A stretch of 52,116 bases of DNA from Ferrovum myxofaciens (lineage in GTDB: Bacteria; Pseudomonadota; Gammaproteobacteria; Burkholderiales; Ferrovaceae): positions 1-52,116 of the forward strand of contig NZ_JPOQ01000001.1 in the NCBI RefSeq assembly GCF_000735045.1, read 5' to 3'. Positions 34,121 through 45,018 of this stretch are shown piece after piece (positions within the stretch are counted from its first letter, which is position 1; every line of letters begins with the position of its first letter). A program made the position numbers and the translations under genes. The notes under the pieces were generated by a model. It did no database searches. It saw nothing but the letters and a program-made list of their open reading frames with translations, and was not told the origin of the DNA.

Positions 34121-35466
34121 ACCGCTTCTTCGACCCGTTCCACTGTAATGAGACGAATCCCGTCGGGTATCTGCCGAGGGGCATTGGCACGGGGTATCAG
34201 AGCCACCGCAAAACCCAACTTTGCAGCTTCGCGCAAGCGCTCCAGACCACGCTGAACGGGGCGTACCTCCCCCGCCAACCCTACTTCACCAAACACCACC
34301 CAACCAGGCGGCAGGGGACGATTGCGCAAACTGGAGACAATGGCCAACAGGATGGCCAGATCCGCAGCAGGTTCGCCAATCCTCACCCCAGCCACGGCAT
34401 TGACGAAGACATCCTGGTCCCCACAGGACACCCCAGCATGACGATGTAGCACCGCCAGGAGCAGGGCCAGACGATTTTGCTCCAGTCCCACCGTGAGCCG
34501 ACGCGGAATACCCATCCGACTCTCATCCAGCAGCGCCTGAATCTCCACCGCCAGAGGGCGGGTGCCTTCCAGGGTCACCGTGGCGCAAGAACCAGATACC
34601 GGTTGTGCATGACGGGACATGAACAAGGCGGAAGGATTGCTGACTTCGCGCAAACCCGTCTCGGTCATCCCAAAGACACCCAATTCATTCACCGCCCCAA
34701 AACGGTTCTTGATCGCGCGAATCAAACGATAACTGGAACTGCCATCCCCCTCGAAATACAGCACTGTGTCCACCATATGCTCGAGGATACGCGGACCAGC
34801 CAAGGTGCCCTCCTTGGTGACATGCCCCACCAGGATCATCACCGGACCGCCACTCTTGGCCAGGCGCGTCAGTTGGGCCGCACAGTCACGCACCTGGGAT
34901 ACCGAGCCCGGCGCAGCTTCCAGCGCATCGCTGTACAGGGTTTGTATGGAGTCGATGACCACCAGTTGCGGCTGGCGCTCCCGAATCACCGCTTCCACTG
35001 CCTGCAAGCGCGTTTCGGCCAACAGATCCACCGCAGCCCCCGACAGTTGCAGACGACGCGCCCGCTCTGCCACCTGCTCTGGGGATTCTTCCCCTGTCAC
35101 ATACAGGACACCGTGCTGTTTTCCTACCTGAGCCAGGGATTGCAACAAAAGGGTGGATTTGCCAATCCCCGGATCCCCGCCCAGCAATACCACCCCTCCC
35201 GGCACGAATCCCCCGCCCAGAACCCGATCGAATTCCGGCAGCCCAGAGGACAAGCGCTGCAAGGATTCGGCCTTGACTTGATGGAGGGGCTGAACCAAGG
35301 AGGGCGAGGTCAGGGAAGAGCGTTGAGCACTCCCTTTCCCTTTCCCTTCCCCGGTCCGAAATTCGGCCAGGGTATTCCATGCCTGACAATGGGGGCATTG
35401 GCCCTGCCAGCGCGGAGATTCCCCGCCGCATTCCCGACAGACGAAGACACTTTTGGCGCGGGCCAT
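34096..35466 (-). CDS. radA: DNA repair protein RadA (Sms)
   Basis: RadA helps process recombination intermediates as a RecA-like branch-migration helicase. The 456-residue product has the N-terminal zinc finger CRECGGESPRWQGQCPHC, the Walker A loop GGDPGIGKSTLLLQ (about 96-109), the RadA-specific AIKNRFGAVNELGVF and a C-terminal Lon-like domain with ALLAVLHRHAGV. It follows dnaB by 10 bases on the same strand and converges with the SDR gene, overlapping its end by 25 bases. Confidence 0.97.
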   Translation of the reverse strand: MARAKSVFVCRECGGESPRWQGQCPHCQAWNTLAEFRTGEGKGKGSAQRSSLTSPSLVQPLHQVKAESLQRLSSGLPEFDRVLGGGFVPGGVVLLGGDPGIGKSTLLLQSLAQVGKQHGVLYVTGEESPEQVAERARRLQLSGAAVDLLAETRLQAVEAVIRERQPQLVVIDSIQTLYSDALEAAPGSVSQVRDCAAQLTRLAKSGGPVMILVGHVTKEGTLAGPRILEHMVDTVLYFEGDGSSSYRLIRAIKNRFGAVNELGVFGMTETGLREVSNPSALFMSRHAQPVSGSCATVTLEGTRPLAVEIQALLDESRMGIPRRLTVGLEQNRLALLLAVLHRHAGVSCGDQDVFVNAVAGVRIGEPAADLAILLAIVSSLRNRPLPPGWVVFGEVGLAGEVRPVQRGLERLREAAKLGFAVALIPRANAPRQIPDGIRLITVERVEEAVQAFRDGS

Positions 35467-35476
35467 GGAGGAACGC

Positions 35477-36847
35477 TCAGAACGGGCGGCCCGAATACGT
35501 CTGGGCGAAATTTTCGAAGCGGGTGTAATGGTTCAGGAAGGTCAGACGCACCGTCCCGATTGGACCATTCCGTTGTTTGCCGATGATGACTTCTGCCGAT
35601 CCCTTGTCCGGACTGTTCTCGTTGTAGACCTCATCCCGGTAGATGAACAGGATTACATCGGCATCCTGCTCGATGGCGCCTGATTCACGGAGATCCGACA
35701 TGACCGGCCGCTTGTTGGGACGCTGTTCCAGACTGCGATTCAACTGCGACAGCGCAATCACCGGGACTTTGAGTTCCTTGGCCAGAGCTTTGAGAGAGCG
35801 GGATATTTCAGAAATTTCCGTGGCCCGATTTTCCCCTGCACCGGAACTGGACATCAATTGCAGATAATCGATAACCAACAACCCTAATCCCCCATACTGA
35901 CGGTGCAAACGACGTGCCCTTGCGCGCAGGTCCAGAGGATTCAAGGCGGCGCTTTCGTCAATCTCCAAAGGAGCCTGACTCAAATCTCCCAAGGCACGGG
36001 TCAGACGACTGAAATCCTCGGGTTGCATACGACCCGTACGCAAACTTTGCTGATCGATACGTCCATGCAGACTCAGTAAACGCAGGGCCAACTGTCCCGC
36101 CGACATTTCCATACTGAAAATCCCCACGGGCAATTTGGGGCCCAAGGCAACATGCGCCGCCATGTTCAGTGCCAAAGCGGTTTTTCCCATGGAGGGACGA
36201 CCAGCGATAATAACCAGATCTCCGGCCTGCAAACCGGCGGTCATTTTATCCAGATCCACAAATCCGGTGGGAACTCCGGTCACCGGATCATGGTTGCCTG
36301 CCCGGTAAAGTTCATCGATACGCGTAACGGTTTCTGCCAGGGAAGTACTCAGGGGACGAAATCCCTGGGCACCCCGAGAACCATGTTCGGCTATATGAAA
36401 GATTCTGGCTTCAGCCTCATCCAACAGGGTACGAGCAGAACGTCCCGTGGGGGTAAAAGCGCTTTCGGTGATTTCTGTCCCTGCTTGCACCAAACTGCGC
36501 ATCAGGGCACGTTCCCGAACGATTTCGGCATAACGTCGAATATTGGCGGCACTGGGCGTATTCTGGGCCATGGCCGCCAAATAAGCCATGCCGCCCACAC
36601 CTTCCAGTTCCTGGCGTTGACCCAGCAGGTCGGAGAGCGTCAAAAGATCCGCAGGTCGATTCTGCTCCAGCAGCAGCAGAATGGCACGGTAGATGCGCCG
36701 ATGATCCTCTCGATAAAAATCAGAATCGGCGATCAAATCGCCGATCTTGTCCCATGCCTGGTTATCGAGGAGCAGCCCGCCTAACACTGCCTGCTCCGCC
36801 TCGATGCTATGAGGCGGAACCCGCAGAGAATCCAGCGTGCTGTCCAT
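35477..36847 (-). CDS. dnaB: Replicative DNA helicase
   Basis: The 456-residue product is DnaB: an N-terminal DnaG-interaction domain opening RVPPHSIEAEQAVLGGLLLD, and the RecA-like domain with Walker A GRPSMGKTALALNMA, LLVIDYLQLM (Walker B) and SRSLKALAKEL, VIALSQLNRSLE and the C-terminal IIGKQRNGPIGTV. It unwinds the chromosome at replication forks. It starts nine bases after rplI and shares the rpsF-priB-rpsR-rplI-dnaB-radA arrangement. No intein is present. Confidence 0.98.
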   Translation of the reverse strand: MDSTLDSLRVPPHSIEAEQAVLGGLLLDNQAWDKIGDLIADSDFYREDHRRIYRAILLLLEQNRPADLLTLSDLLGQRQELEGVGGMAYLAAMAQNTPSAANIRRYAEIVRERALMRSLVQAGTEITESAFTPTGRSARTLLDEAEARIFHIAEHGSRGAQGFRPLSTSLAETVTRIDELYRAGNHDPVTGVPTGFVDLDKMTAGLQAGDLVIIAGRPSMGKTALALNMAAHVALGPKLPVGIFSMEMSAGQLALRLLSLHGRIDQQSLRTGRMQPEDFSRLTRALGDLSQAPLEIDESAALNPLDLRARARRLHRQYGGLGLLVIDYLQLMSSSGAGENRATEISEISRSLKALAKELKVPVIALSQLNRSLEQRPNKRPVMSDLRESGAIEQDADVILFIYRDEVYNENSPDKGSAEVIIGKQRNGPIGTVRLTFLNHYTRFENFAQTYSGRPF

Positions 36848-36856
36848 GTGGGGAAA

Positions 36857-37303
36857 TTACTCGGCCACAACCACCACCGTAATGTCCGCTGTCACATCGC
36901 TGTGCAGGGACAAAACAACGGTATGATCCCCGATCATCTTGAGCGGACCATTGGGTAACCGAACTTCCGACTTATGGGTGTCAAATCCTTGAGCCTGCAG
37001 GGCAGTGGCAATATCATGATTGGTGACAGAACCAAACAGACGTCCGTCCACCCCGGCTTTCTGGGCGATCTGCACCCGCAGTCCGGTCATTTTTTCAACC
37101 CGTGCCTGAGCTTGGGCCAACAATTCGGTCTGTACCCTTTCCAGTTCCGCACGGCGTGCCTCGAAGGCTTCCTTGTTATGGGTCGTGGCACGCTTGGCCT
37201 TCCCCGTGGGAATCAGAAAATTACGTGCATAGCCTTCCTTGACCTTGACGATATCGCCCAGTTGGCCGAGGTTGACCACTTTTTCCATGAGGATGATTTC
37301 CAT
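36857..37303 (-). CDS. rplI: 50S ribosomal protein L9
   Basis: The 148-residue product begins [29 protein letters not shown] in all but a few positions like canonical L9 (only part quoted here: [17 protein letters not shown]), has the long connecting helix (about 45-75) and ends in the C-terminal RNA-binding domain. L9 binds 23S rRNA near the L1 stalk base. It follows rpsR by 14 bases. Confidence 0.98.
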   Translation of the reverse strand: MEIILMEKVVNLGQLGDIVKVKEGYARNFLIPTGKAKRATTHNKEAFEARRAELERVQTELLAQAQARVEKMTGLRVQIAQKAGVDGRLFGSVTNHDIATALQAQGFDTHKSEVRLPNGPLKMIGDHTVVLSLHSDVTADITVVVVAE

Positions 37304-37317
37304 TATCTTTCCTCTCC

Positions 37318-37590
37318 TTAGTGCAGGTCAGTGTAGGGCATCAGTGCCAGAAAACGGGCACGCTTGATGGCGGTACCGAGTTGGCGCTGAAAACGGGATT
37401 TGGTGCCAGTGATACGGGCAGGAATGATCTTGCCGTTTTCATTGACAAAATCTTTCAGAATTTCCACATCCTTGTAATCTACCCATTCGATCTTTTCCAC
37501 GGTGAAACGGCAGAACTTACGACGGCGGAACATTCCCCCGCGATTGCCCCCCCGAGTATCCTTTTTGGCATCCTTTTTATTCGCTCTCAT
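37318..37590 (-). CDS. rpsR: 30S ribosomal protein S18
   Basis: The 90-residue product carries [35 protein letters not shown] and [20 protein letters not shown], diagnostic of S18. The basic N-terminal extension (about 20 residues, Lys/Arg/Gly-rich) is longer than in E. coli. The start at 37590 has AAGGA about ten bases away; an upstream ATG at 37608 is an alternative. It overlaps the end of priB by 14 bases. Confidence 0.96.
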   Translation of the reverse strand: MRANKKDAKKDTRGGNRGGMFRRRKFCRFTVEKIEWVDYKDVEILKDFVNENGKIIPARITGTKSRFQRQLGTAIKRARFLALMPYTDLH

Positions 37591-37900
37591 GATCTCTATT
37601 TCCTTCAATCAATTGGTAAGTGTTGGCCCTCAAGACCAACTGTCGGCTCTGACGACTGGGGGGAGCCAAAAAGCCCCGACACACCAACCGCTGCCCGACG
37701 CAAACTGTACTGAGACGGTGCGCCATGTCCCCAGCCACCCAGACTCTGATCTCGAATTCCGTAACCACCTCATGCCCAACTTCCTGCTGGGTCGACCGAT
37801 GGTGCAGAATCATCTCGATAACGGACAAGCCACTGGGCGTATAACGCAGGGGTTCGACCTTCACCACCGCGCCGCTCACTACGACGATATTACGGTTCAA
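37577..37900 (-). CDS. priB: Primosomal replication protein N
   Basis: The 107-residue OB-fold, single-strand-binding protein matches Pri[35 protein letters not shown] and [10 protein letters not shown]. PriB works with PriA and DnaT in restarting stalled forks. It lies between rpsF and rpsR, its classical place in Beta- and Gammaproteobacteria, and overlaps both neighbours by a few bases. Confidence 0.93.
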   Translation of the reverse strand: MNRNIVVVSGAVVKVEPLRYTPSGLSVIEMILHHRSTQQEVGHEVVTEFEIRVWVAGDMAHRLSTVCVGQRLVCRGFLAPPSRQSRQLVLRANTYQLIEGNRDHESE

Positions 37901-38274
37901 CGAGGAGTCACGACTTCCGCACTTTCCACTTCACGATCTTCACGGGGGGCCCGTTTCTCTTCCCGCAACATGGGTGAGGGAGTGGTCACCGCATCCTTCA
38001 TCAGAATGGTCAGATGGCGCAACACCGCGTCGTTGAAGCGGAAGGCATTTTCCAGTTCGGTCAGAACTGCAGGTTCGCACTCCACATTCATCAACACATA
38101 GTGCGCCTTGTGAATTTTCTGGATGGGATAGGCCAATTGACGCCGCCCCCAGTCTTCGAGACGGTGAATGGTTCCGCCGCCCTGGGTGATCAGACCACGA
38201 TAACGTTCCACCATGGCTGAAACCTGTTCGCTTTGATCTGGGTGAACGATAAATACAACTTCATAATGCCGCAT
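37897..38274 (-). CDS. rpsF: 30S ribosomal protein S6
   Basis: The 125-residue product starts [18 protein letters not shown] and contains [27 protein letters not shown] and [11 protein letters not shown], typical of S6, with a charged C-terminal tail. S6 pairs with S18 on the 30S platform. A strong AAGGAG precedes the ATG. The leader between rlmB and this gene holds a perfect 23-base palindrome, listed separately. Confidence 0.98.
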   Translation of the reverse strand: MRHYEVVFIVHPDQSEQVSAMVERYRGLITQGGGTIHRLEDWGRRQLAYPIQKIHKAHYVLMNVECEPAVLTELENAFRFNDAVLRHLTILMKDAVTTPSPMLREEKRAPREDREVESAEVVTPR

Positions 38275-38313
38275 AACATCTCCTTATGGATGAAATCGCC
38301 TGGAGCGACTCAA

Positions 38314-38336
38314 TCGAAGAAAATCATTTTCTTCGA
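38314..38336. repeat. Perfect 23-base palindrome in the rpsF leader
   Basis: TCGAAGAAAAT (38314-38324) and ATTTTCTTCGA (38326-38336) are perfect inverted arms around a single C. It could fold as a ten-pair hairpin in the 108-base gap between rlmB and rpsF. There is no T-tract, so it is not a standard terminator; a protein-binding site or part of an rpsF leader control element is possible. Confidence 0.55.
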
Positions 38337-38382
38337 CAAGGGGTTGAGGGAGGCTGGATTCTATCTCATTTTCCCCAGCGCA

Positions 38383-39141
38383 TCAACCGGGATCCGATGC
38401 GCTGCTGTGCGGACGACGTCGCCGCGTTTCATACAGACAAATCCCGGCCGCCACCGAGACATTGAGGGATTCCACCGAACCCAGCATGGGAATGCGCACA
38501 CGCTGATCGCAGGCCTCACGGGTGAGACGCCGCAAACCGCTTCCTTCCGCCCCCAGTACCCACACCATGGGTTGCGCCACGGCGGTTCCTTCCAAATCCG
38601 TTTCCGCCTGATCATCCGTTCCCACCACCCAAACACCATGGTCCTGCAAATCACGCAGGGTACGCACCAGATTAGTCACGGTCAGATAGGGCACGGTATC
38701 CGCAGCGCCAGAGGCCACCTTGGCCACCGTGGCCGTCAGGGCAACGGAACGGTCACGCGGCGCCACCACCGCATGTACCCCCATGGCATCGGCCACCCGC
38801 AGACAAGCCCCCAGATTATGCGGATCCTGTATCCCGTCCAGGGCCAGAATCAGAAGGTCTGCTCCAGCTTCGTCCACCACCGTATCGAGATCGAGGGCCG
38901 CATGGATGGGGCTCACCTCGGCCACCACCCCCTGATGACGGCGAGTCCCGGCCATGCGGTCGAGCCTTTCGCCTGCCACCATGCGAGGATGATGACCCGC
39001 TGCCGTAACCTGGGCAAGAAACTCGCGCAAACGCGCATCCTGGCGCTCGCCATCTACATACAGGGTATGAATGGAAGTGGGGTGATGACGCAAACGACTG
39101 GTCAATGCATGAAAACCGTACAACAACTGAAATTTTGACAT
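38383..39141 (-). CDS. rlmB: 23S rRNA (guanosine-2'-O-)-methyltransferase RlmB
   Basis: This SpoU-family enzyme methylates the 2'-O of G2251 in 23S rRNA. The 252-residue product has an N-terminal L30e-like substrate-binding domain (LLYGFHALTSRLRH) and the trefoil-knot SPOUT domain with ALDGIQDPHNLGACLRVADA, WVLGAEGSGLRRLTRE and IPMLGSVESLNVSVAAGICLYE. I start at the ATG at 39141, preceded by GAGAG; a GTG lies one codon upstream. It follows rnr by 97 bases, a common pairing. Confidence 0.96.
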   Translation of the reverse strand: MSKFQLLYGFHALTSRLRHHPTSIHTLYVDGERQDARLREFLAQVTAAGHHPRMVAGERLDRMAGTRRHQGVVAEVSPIHAALDLDTVVDEAGADLLILALDGIQDPHNLGACLRVADAMGVHAVVAPRDRSVALTATVAKVASGAADTVPYLTVTNLVRTLRDLQDHGVWVVGTDDQAETDLEGTAVAQPMVWVLGAEGSGLRRLTREACDQRVRIPMLGSVESLNVSVAAGICLYETRRRRPHSSASDPG

Positions 39142-39238
39142 CACACTCTCTCACATCGACCAAAGGTCGATTATAACTTGCCGCTCTTACCCTCCACCCC
39201 ATGGGCCAGAGTTTCGAACGACCTCTACAGGTTTTCGC

Positions 39239-41443
39239 TCAGCGTTTGCGCTTCGCACGGGTCGGCTTTCCCGCAGGAATTTCTTCCTCTGCCGGCACGA
39301 AATCGATCTTGAGGGTTTCCATATCGACGCGCACCAGGCGCACCCGCAGACGATCTCCCAAGCGATAGCGCTTACCCGTGCGTTCACCCAGCAATTGATG
39401 GCGAGCTGCATCATGATGAAAATAGTCCGAACCCAGTTCCGAGATGTGTACCAACCCTTCCACATAGACCTCATCCAGCGCTACGAACAACCCAAAGTGC
39501 GTCACCGAACTGATGGAGCCATTGAACACTTCTCCCACCCGATCCTTCATGAAGAAACACTTGAGCCAGCCTTCCACCTCACGCGTCGCTTCATCGGCCC
39601 GTCGTTCCGTGTAGGAACAGTGAATCCCAATGTCCTTCCAGGGCGTGCGTGGCGTATAGGCATGTCCACCCAGCACGGCTCGAATGGCGCGGTGTACCAG
39701 CAGATCGGGGTAACGCCGGATCGGCGAGGTAAAGTGAGTATAAGCATCGTAGGCCAATCCGAAATGACCGATTTTCTCCGGGCTGTACTGCGCCTGTTGC
39801 AAGGAACGCAGCAGGACGGTTTCCAGCAGTCGTTGATCAGGGCGACCTGCAATGCGCTGGATCAGTTGCGCATAGTCTGCTGCGCGAGGTTTCTCTCCGC
39901 CGGGCAAATGCAGACCGAATTCCCCTAAAAAGTCTCGCACTGCCTGGATGCGCTCGGGGGCGGGAGACGCATGGATCCTCAGAAGGGTGGCATGGTGGTG
40001 CCGATCCAGAAAGTCTGCCGCACAAACATTGGCCGCCAGCATGCACTCTTCGATCAGGCGATGGGCATCATTGCGTTCCACCGGTTCGATAGTTTCGATC
40101 TTACCGAAATCATCGAAAATCATGCGGGTTTCCGCGCTGGAAAAATCAATGGCGCCACGCTTCTGGCGAGCAATCAGGAAAGCCCGAAAAACCCCATCCA
40201 AAGCCAGCAAATGGGGCACCAAAGGGCGCCGTGCCGGCGGCGGAGCCTGGGGATGCGCCAGAATGCCTGCCACTTCGGTATAGGTGAGACGTGCTTTGGA
40301 GTGCATCACCGCAGGATAAAAACGGTACCCCAGTACTTCCCCCTGAGAAGAAACCTGCAAATCACAGACCATGCACAAACGATCCACCTCGGGATTGAGA
40401 GAACACAATCCGTTGCTCAGAACCTCAGGCAACATGGGAATGACCCGGCGCGGGAAATACACGCTATTACCCCGAGAATAGGCCTCCTGGTCCAGAACAT
40501 CACCCGGTTGTACATAGTTCGATACGTCTGCAATGGCCACCACCAGACGAAATCCTTCACCCTGACGTTCCGCATACACCGCGTCGTCAAAATCCCGTGC
40601 CGTCTCCCCATCGATGGTGACCAAGGGCAAAGCGCGTAAATCTTCCCGCCCTTCCAGATCAGTCGGCATCACTGCATGGGGCAGACGGGCCACCGACTCT
40701 TCCACTTCAGGCCCGAAAACATGAGGCAAATCATGCTTGCGCAGGGCAATCTCCACTTCCATGCCGGAGTCGGCGTAGCGCCCCAGAATTTCCGTGACCC
40801 GGGCCACGGGTTCAGACTGACGACTGGGTTGGGACAGTAACTCCACCATGACCACTTGTCCGGGTTCTGCTCCTCCTTCCTGCCCCGGCGCCACCAGGAT
40901 ATCCTGGTGGATACGCCGGTTCTCCGCCACGGCAAAGAGCACCCCATGCTCCTTGGCAAGACGGGCCACCAAATGGGTATTGACGTGCTCCAGCACCTCC
41001 ACGATCACGCCTTCGGGGCGGCCACGATGATCCGTTCCCACCGGACGGACCATGACACGATCGCCATGCAGGACCCGCGTCATTTCCTTGGGGCTGAGAA
41101 AGATATCCGGGCCGTCGTCCTCCCGCAGTGCAAAACCAAAGCCTTCCGCATGAGCTTCCACCCGCGCCCGCACCAAATCCAGTTTGGCTGGCAGGCACAG
41201 CGCATTCTTACGATTGCGCATCAACTGGCCTTCCCGTTCCATCGCACGCAACCGACGCCCAAAGGGATCCCGCTCCTGACTCCGGATGGACAACAGCCGC
41301 TCGAGGTGTTCCACCGTCAGAGGGATCCCTTCCCGTTCCAGAATCAGCAGAATATATTCACGACTGGGCAAAGGCTCGTCATATTGGGCTTGTTCCCGCT
41401 CCAAAAATGGATCCTGGGCACGGAGTGATTTTTCGGTTGACAA
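39239..41443 (-). CDS. rnr: Ribonuclease R
   Basis: RNase R is a processive 3'-5' exoribonuclease that degrades structured RNA. The 734-residue product has an N-terminal winged-helix region (PLPSREYILLILEREG), two cold-shock domains, the RNB catalytic domain with TIDGETARDFDDAVYAE and its Asp cluster, YADVSNYV-like IADVSNYVQPGD, FTSPIRRYPDLLVHRAI, an S1 domain (GSISSVTHFGLFVALDEVYV) and a basic tail. The start is a TTG at 41443 with a poor ribosome binding site; no better codon exists before the conserved AQDPFLERE, so this is probably right. The start codon overlaps the divergent tRNA promoter. Confidence 0.96.
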   Translation of the reverse strand: MSTEKSLRAQDPFLEREQAQYDEPLPSREYILLILEREGIPLTVEHLERLLSIRSQERDPFGRRLRAMEREGQLMRNRKNALCLPAKLDLVRARVEAHAEGFGFALREDDGPDIFLSPKEMTRVLHGDRVMVRPVGTDHRGRPEGVIVEVLEHVNTHLVARLAKEHGVLFAVAENRRIHQDILVAPGQEGGAEPGQVVMVELLSQPSRQSEPVARVTEILGRYADSGMEVEIALRKHDLPHVFGPEVEESVARLPHAVMPTDLEGREDLRALPLVTIDGETARDFDDAVYAERQGEGFRLVVAIADVSNYVQPGDVLDQEAYSRGNSVYFPRRVIPMLPEVLSNGLCSLNPEVDRLCMVCDLQVSSQGEVLGYRFYPAVMHSKARLTYTEVAGILAHPQAPPPARRPLVPHLLALDGVFRAFLIARQKRGAIDFSSAETRMIFDDFGKIETIEPVERNDAHRLIEECMLAANVCAADFLDRHHHATLLRIHASPAPERIQAVRDFLGEFGLHLPGGEKPRAADYAQLIQRIAGRPDQRLLETVLLRSLQQAQYSPEKIGHFGLAYDAYTHFTSPIRRYPDLLVHRAIRAVLGGHAYTPRTPWKDIGIHCSYTERRADEATREVEGWLKCFFMKDRVGEVFNGSISSVTHFGLFVALDEVYVEGLVHISELGSDYFHHDAARHQLLGERTGKRYRLGDRLRVRLVRVDMETLKIDFVPAEEEIPAGKPTRAKRKR

Positions 41444-41464
41444 AGTTTATAGATCCTATAGAAT
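41437..41464 (+). promoter_or_regulatory. Promoter of tRNA-Leu
   Basis: A perfect -35 TTGACA (41437-41442), a 16-base spacer and TAGAAT (41459-41464, five of six to consensus) stand 15 bases before the tRNA. The -35 box includes the start codon of the divergent rnr gene. Confidence 0.8.
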
Positions 41465-41479
41465 GCGTGGGCTTGTAGG

Positions 41480-41566
41480 GCCGAGATGGCGAAATTGGTA
41501 GACGCACCAGGTTCAGGTCCTGGCGGTGGCAACACTGTGGAGGTTCGAGTCCTCTTCTCGGCACCA
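41480..41566 (+). tRNA. tRNA-Leu (anticodon CAG)
   Basis: An 87-base cloverleaf with acceptor GCCGAGA/TCTCGGC, D-arm region ATTGGTAGACGC, anticodon stem CCAGG/CCTGG enclosing TTCAGGT (anticodon CAG), a long variable arm typical of class II tRNA, and the T-loop GGTTCGAGTCC. The 3' CCA is encoded (41564-41566). Confidence 0.96.
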
Positions 41567-41646
41567 AAAATTGTGGGAAAATTCCCGAAACGAACTATAC
41601 CATATCGACCTTAGCCGGTCTGCAGGTTTTTGGCGAGATTCGCACA

Positions 41647-42279
41647 ATGTCTCATCAGGACCAGGTTCTGAAATCCTACTGCACCACCCGTGAAGCCTCG
41701 AAACGACTGGGGGTTTCCCTGCGTACGGCGCAACTTTGGGTGGAACAGGGAATTCTCGAAGCATGGAAAACCCGTGGCGGACACCGTCGAATCTGCCGGA
41801 CCTCCGTGGAAAATCTGGTCTCGAAACGGGAACAAAATCCGCTTAGTATCGCCGCAGGGGCTCCCTTTGAAATCCTGATCGTGGAAGATGACGAGGCCCT
41901 GCGCACATTGTACCTAGCCCAAGCCCGACTGTGGCCGATGAAACTACATCTGCGTTCAGCACGCAACGGTTACGATGCGCTCATTCAGATGGGACAGCAC
42001 GCCCCGGATCTGCTCATCACCGATCTGCTCATGCCCGGTATGGATGGATTCGAAATGCTCCATACCCTCCCCACCATTCCCAGCCTCACCTTCATGAGTA
42101 TTTTAGTGGTCACCGGTCTGGATCCGCAGGAAGTGGCACAACACCCAAAATTTCCCAAGGGCGTCCCCATCCTTCCCAAACCGGTCCCCTTCGACCAGAT
42201 CCAGGACCATGCACACCGTTGCCGGATCTCGAAAACCCGCGATTTTCCCGGTGTCCACCCCCTAAGTCAGGTGCGCTGA
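41647..42279 (+). CDS. MerR-type HTH plus response-regulator receiver protein
   Basis: The 210-residue product starts with a MerR/excisionase-like winged helix-turn-helix (about 12-60: TTREASKRLGVSLRTAQLWVE, KTRGGHRR). This is followed by a receiver domain (about 74-195) with the acidic pocket VEDDEA, the phospho-acceptor Asp in LITDLLMPGMDG and the conserved Lys in LPKPVPFD. It is thus a phosphorylatable DNA-binding regulator with an unusual domain order (DNA-binding first). No full kinase gene adjoins, but a phospho-acceptor-domain mini-protein is encoded convergently 16 bases beyond its stop. Targets are unknown. Confidence 0.88.
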   Translation: MSHQDQVLKSYCTTREASKRLGVSLRTAQLWVEQGILEAWKTRGGHRRICRTSVENLVSKREQNPLSIAAGAPFEILIVEDDEALRTLYLAQARLWPMKLHLRSARNGYDALIQMGQHAPDLLITDLLMPGMDGFEMLHTLPTIPSLTFMSILVVTGLDPQEVAQHPKFPKGVPILPKPVPFDQIQDHAHRCRISKTRDFPGVHPLSQVR

Positions 42280-42289
42280 ACGCACCTGA
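42267..42289. terminator. Bidirectional hairpin between convergent genes
   Basis: TCAGGTGCG (42267-42275) pairs perfectly with CGCACCTGA (42281-42289) around the loop ctgaa, overlapping the stop of the HTH-receiver gene and lying just beyond the end of the purA operon. No clear T-tract follows on either strand. Confidence 0.5.
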
Positions 42290-42295
42290 ACCTGA

Positions 42296-44796
<2,501 letters not shown>

Positions 44797-44821
44797 GATT
44801 CTCCTTTCCGAAATAGGGGCC

Positions 44822-45016
44822 CTAGCCCGTCACCCAGACCACACATTGAAACAGGATAACCCCCAGCACGATGGCGCCAAAACCAAAGGAACGAACTTGA
44901 CGGTCGCTCATCTGGCTCAGCCGGATCACCGTTTGACGCCATCGTTCGGGAACCAGAAAAGGAAGAATCCCTTCCAGTACCAAGACCAGTGCAAAGGTTC
45001 TCAGCAACACTTCCAT
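44822..45016 (-). CDS. DUF2065 small membrane protein
   Basis: The 64-residue product has two membrane helices (about 4-22 and 42-62) with the DUF2065 pattern LVLEGILPFLVPERWR between them and FGAIVLGVILFQ after. This family is regularly found directly after hflC; its function is unknown. It starts two bases after hflC ends and precedes hisZ. Confidence 0.9.
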   Translation of the reverse strand: MEVLLRTFALVLVLEGILPFLVPERWRQTVIRLSQMSDRQVRSFGFGAIVLGVILFQCVVWVTG

Positions 45017-45018
45017 GG

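Noticed and set aside
34477..35586. 369-residue open frame on the plus strand
   Set aside because: Antisense to radA, with no domain pattern.
41575..41586. GGGAAAATTCCC palindrome after tRNA-Leu as terminator
   Set aside because: The stem is only five pairs with a two-base loop and no T-tract, so it cannot act as a standard terminator.
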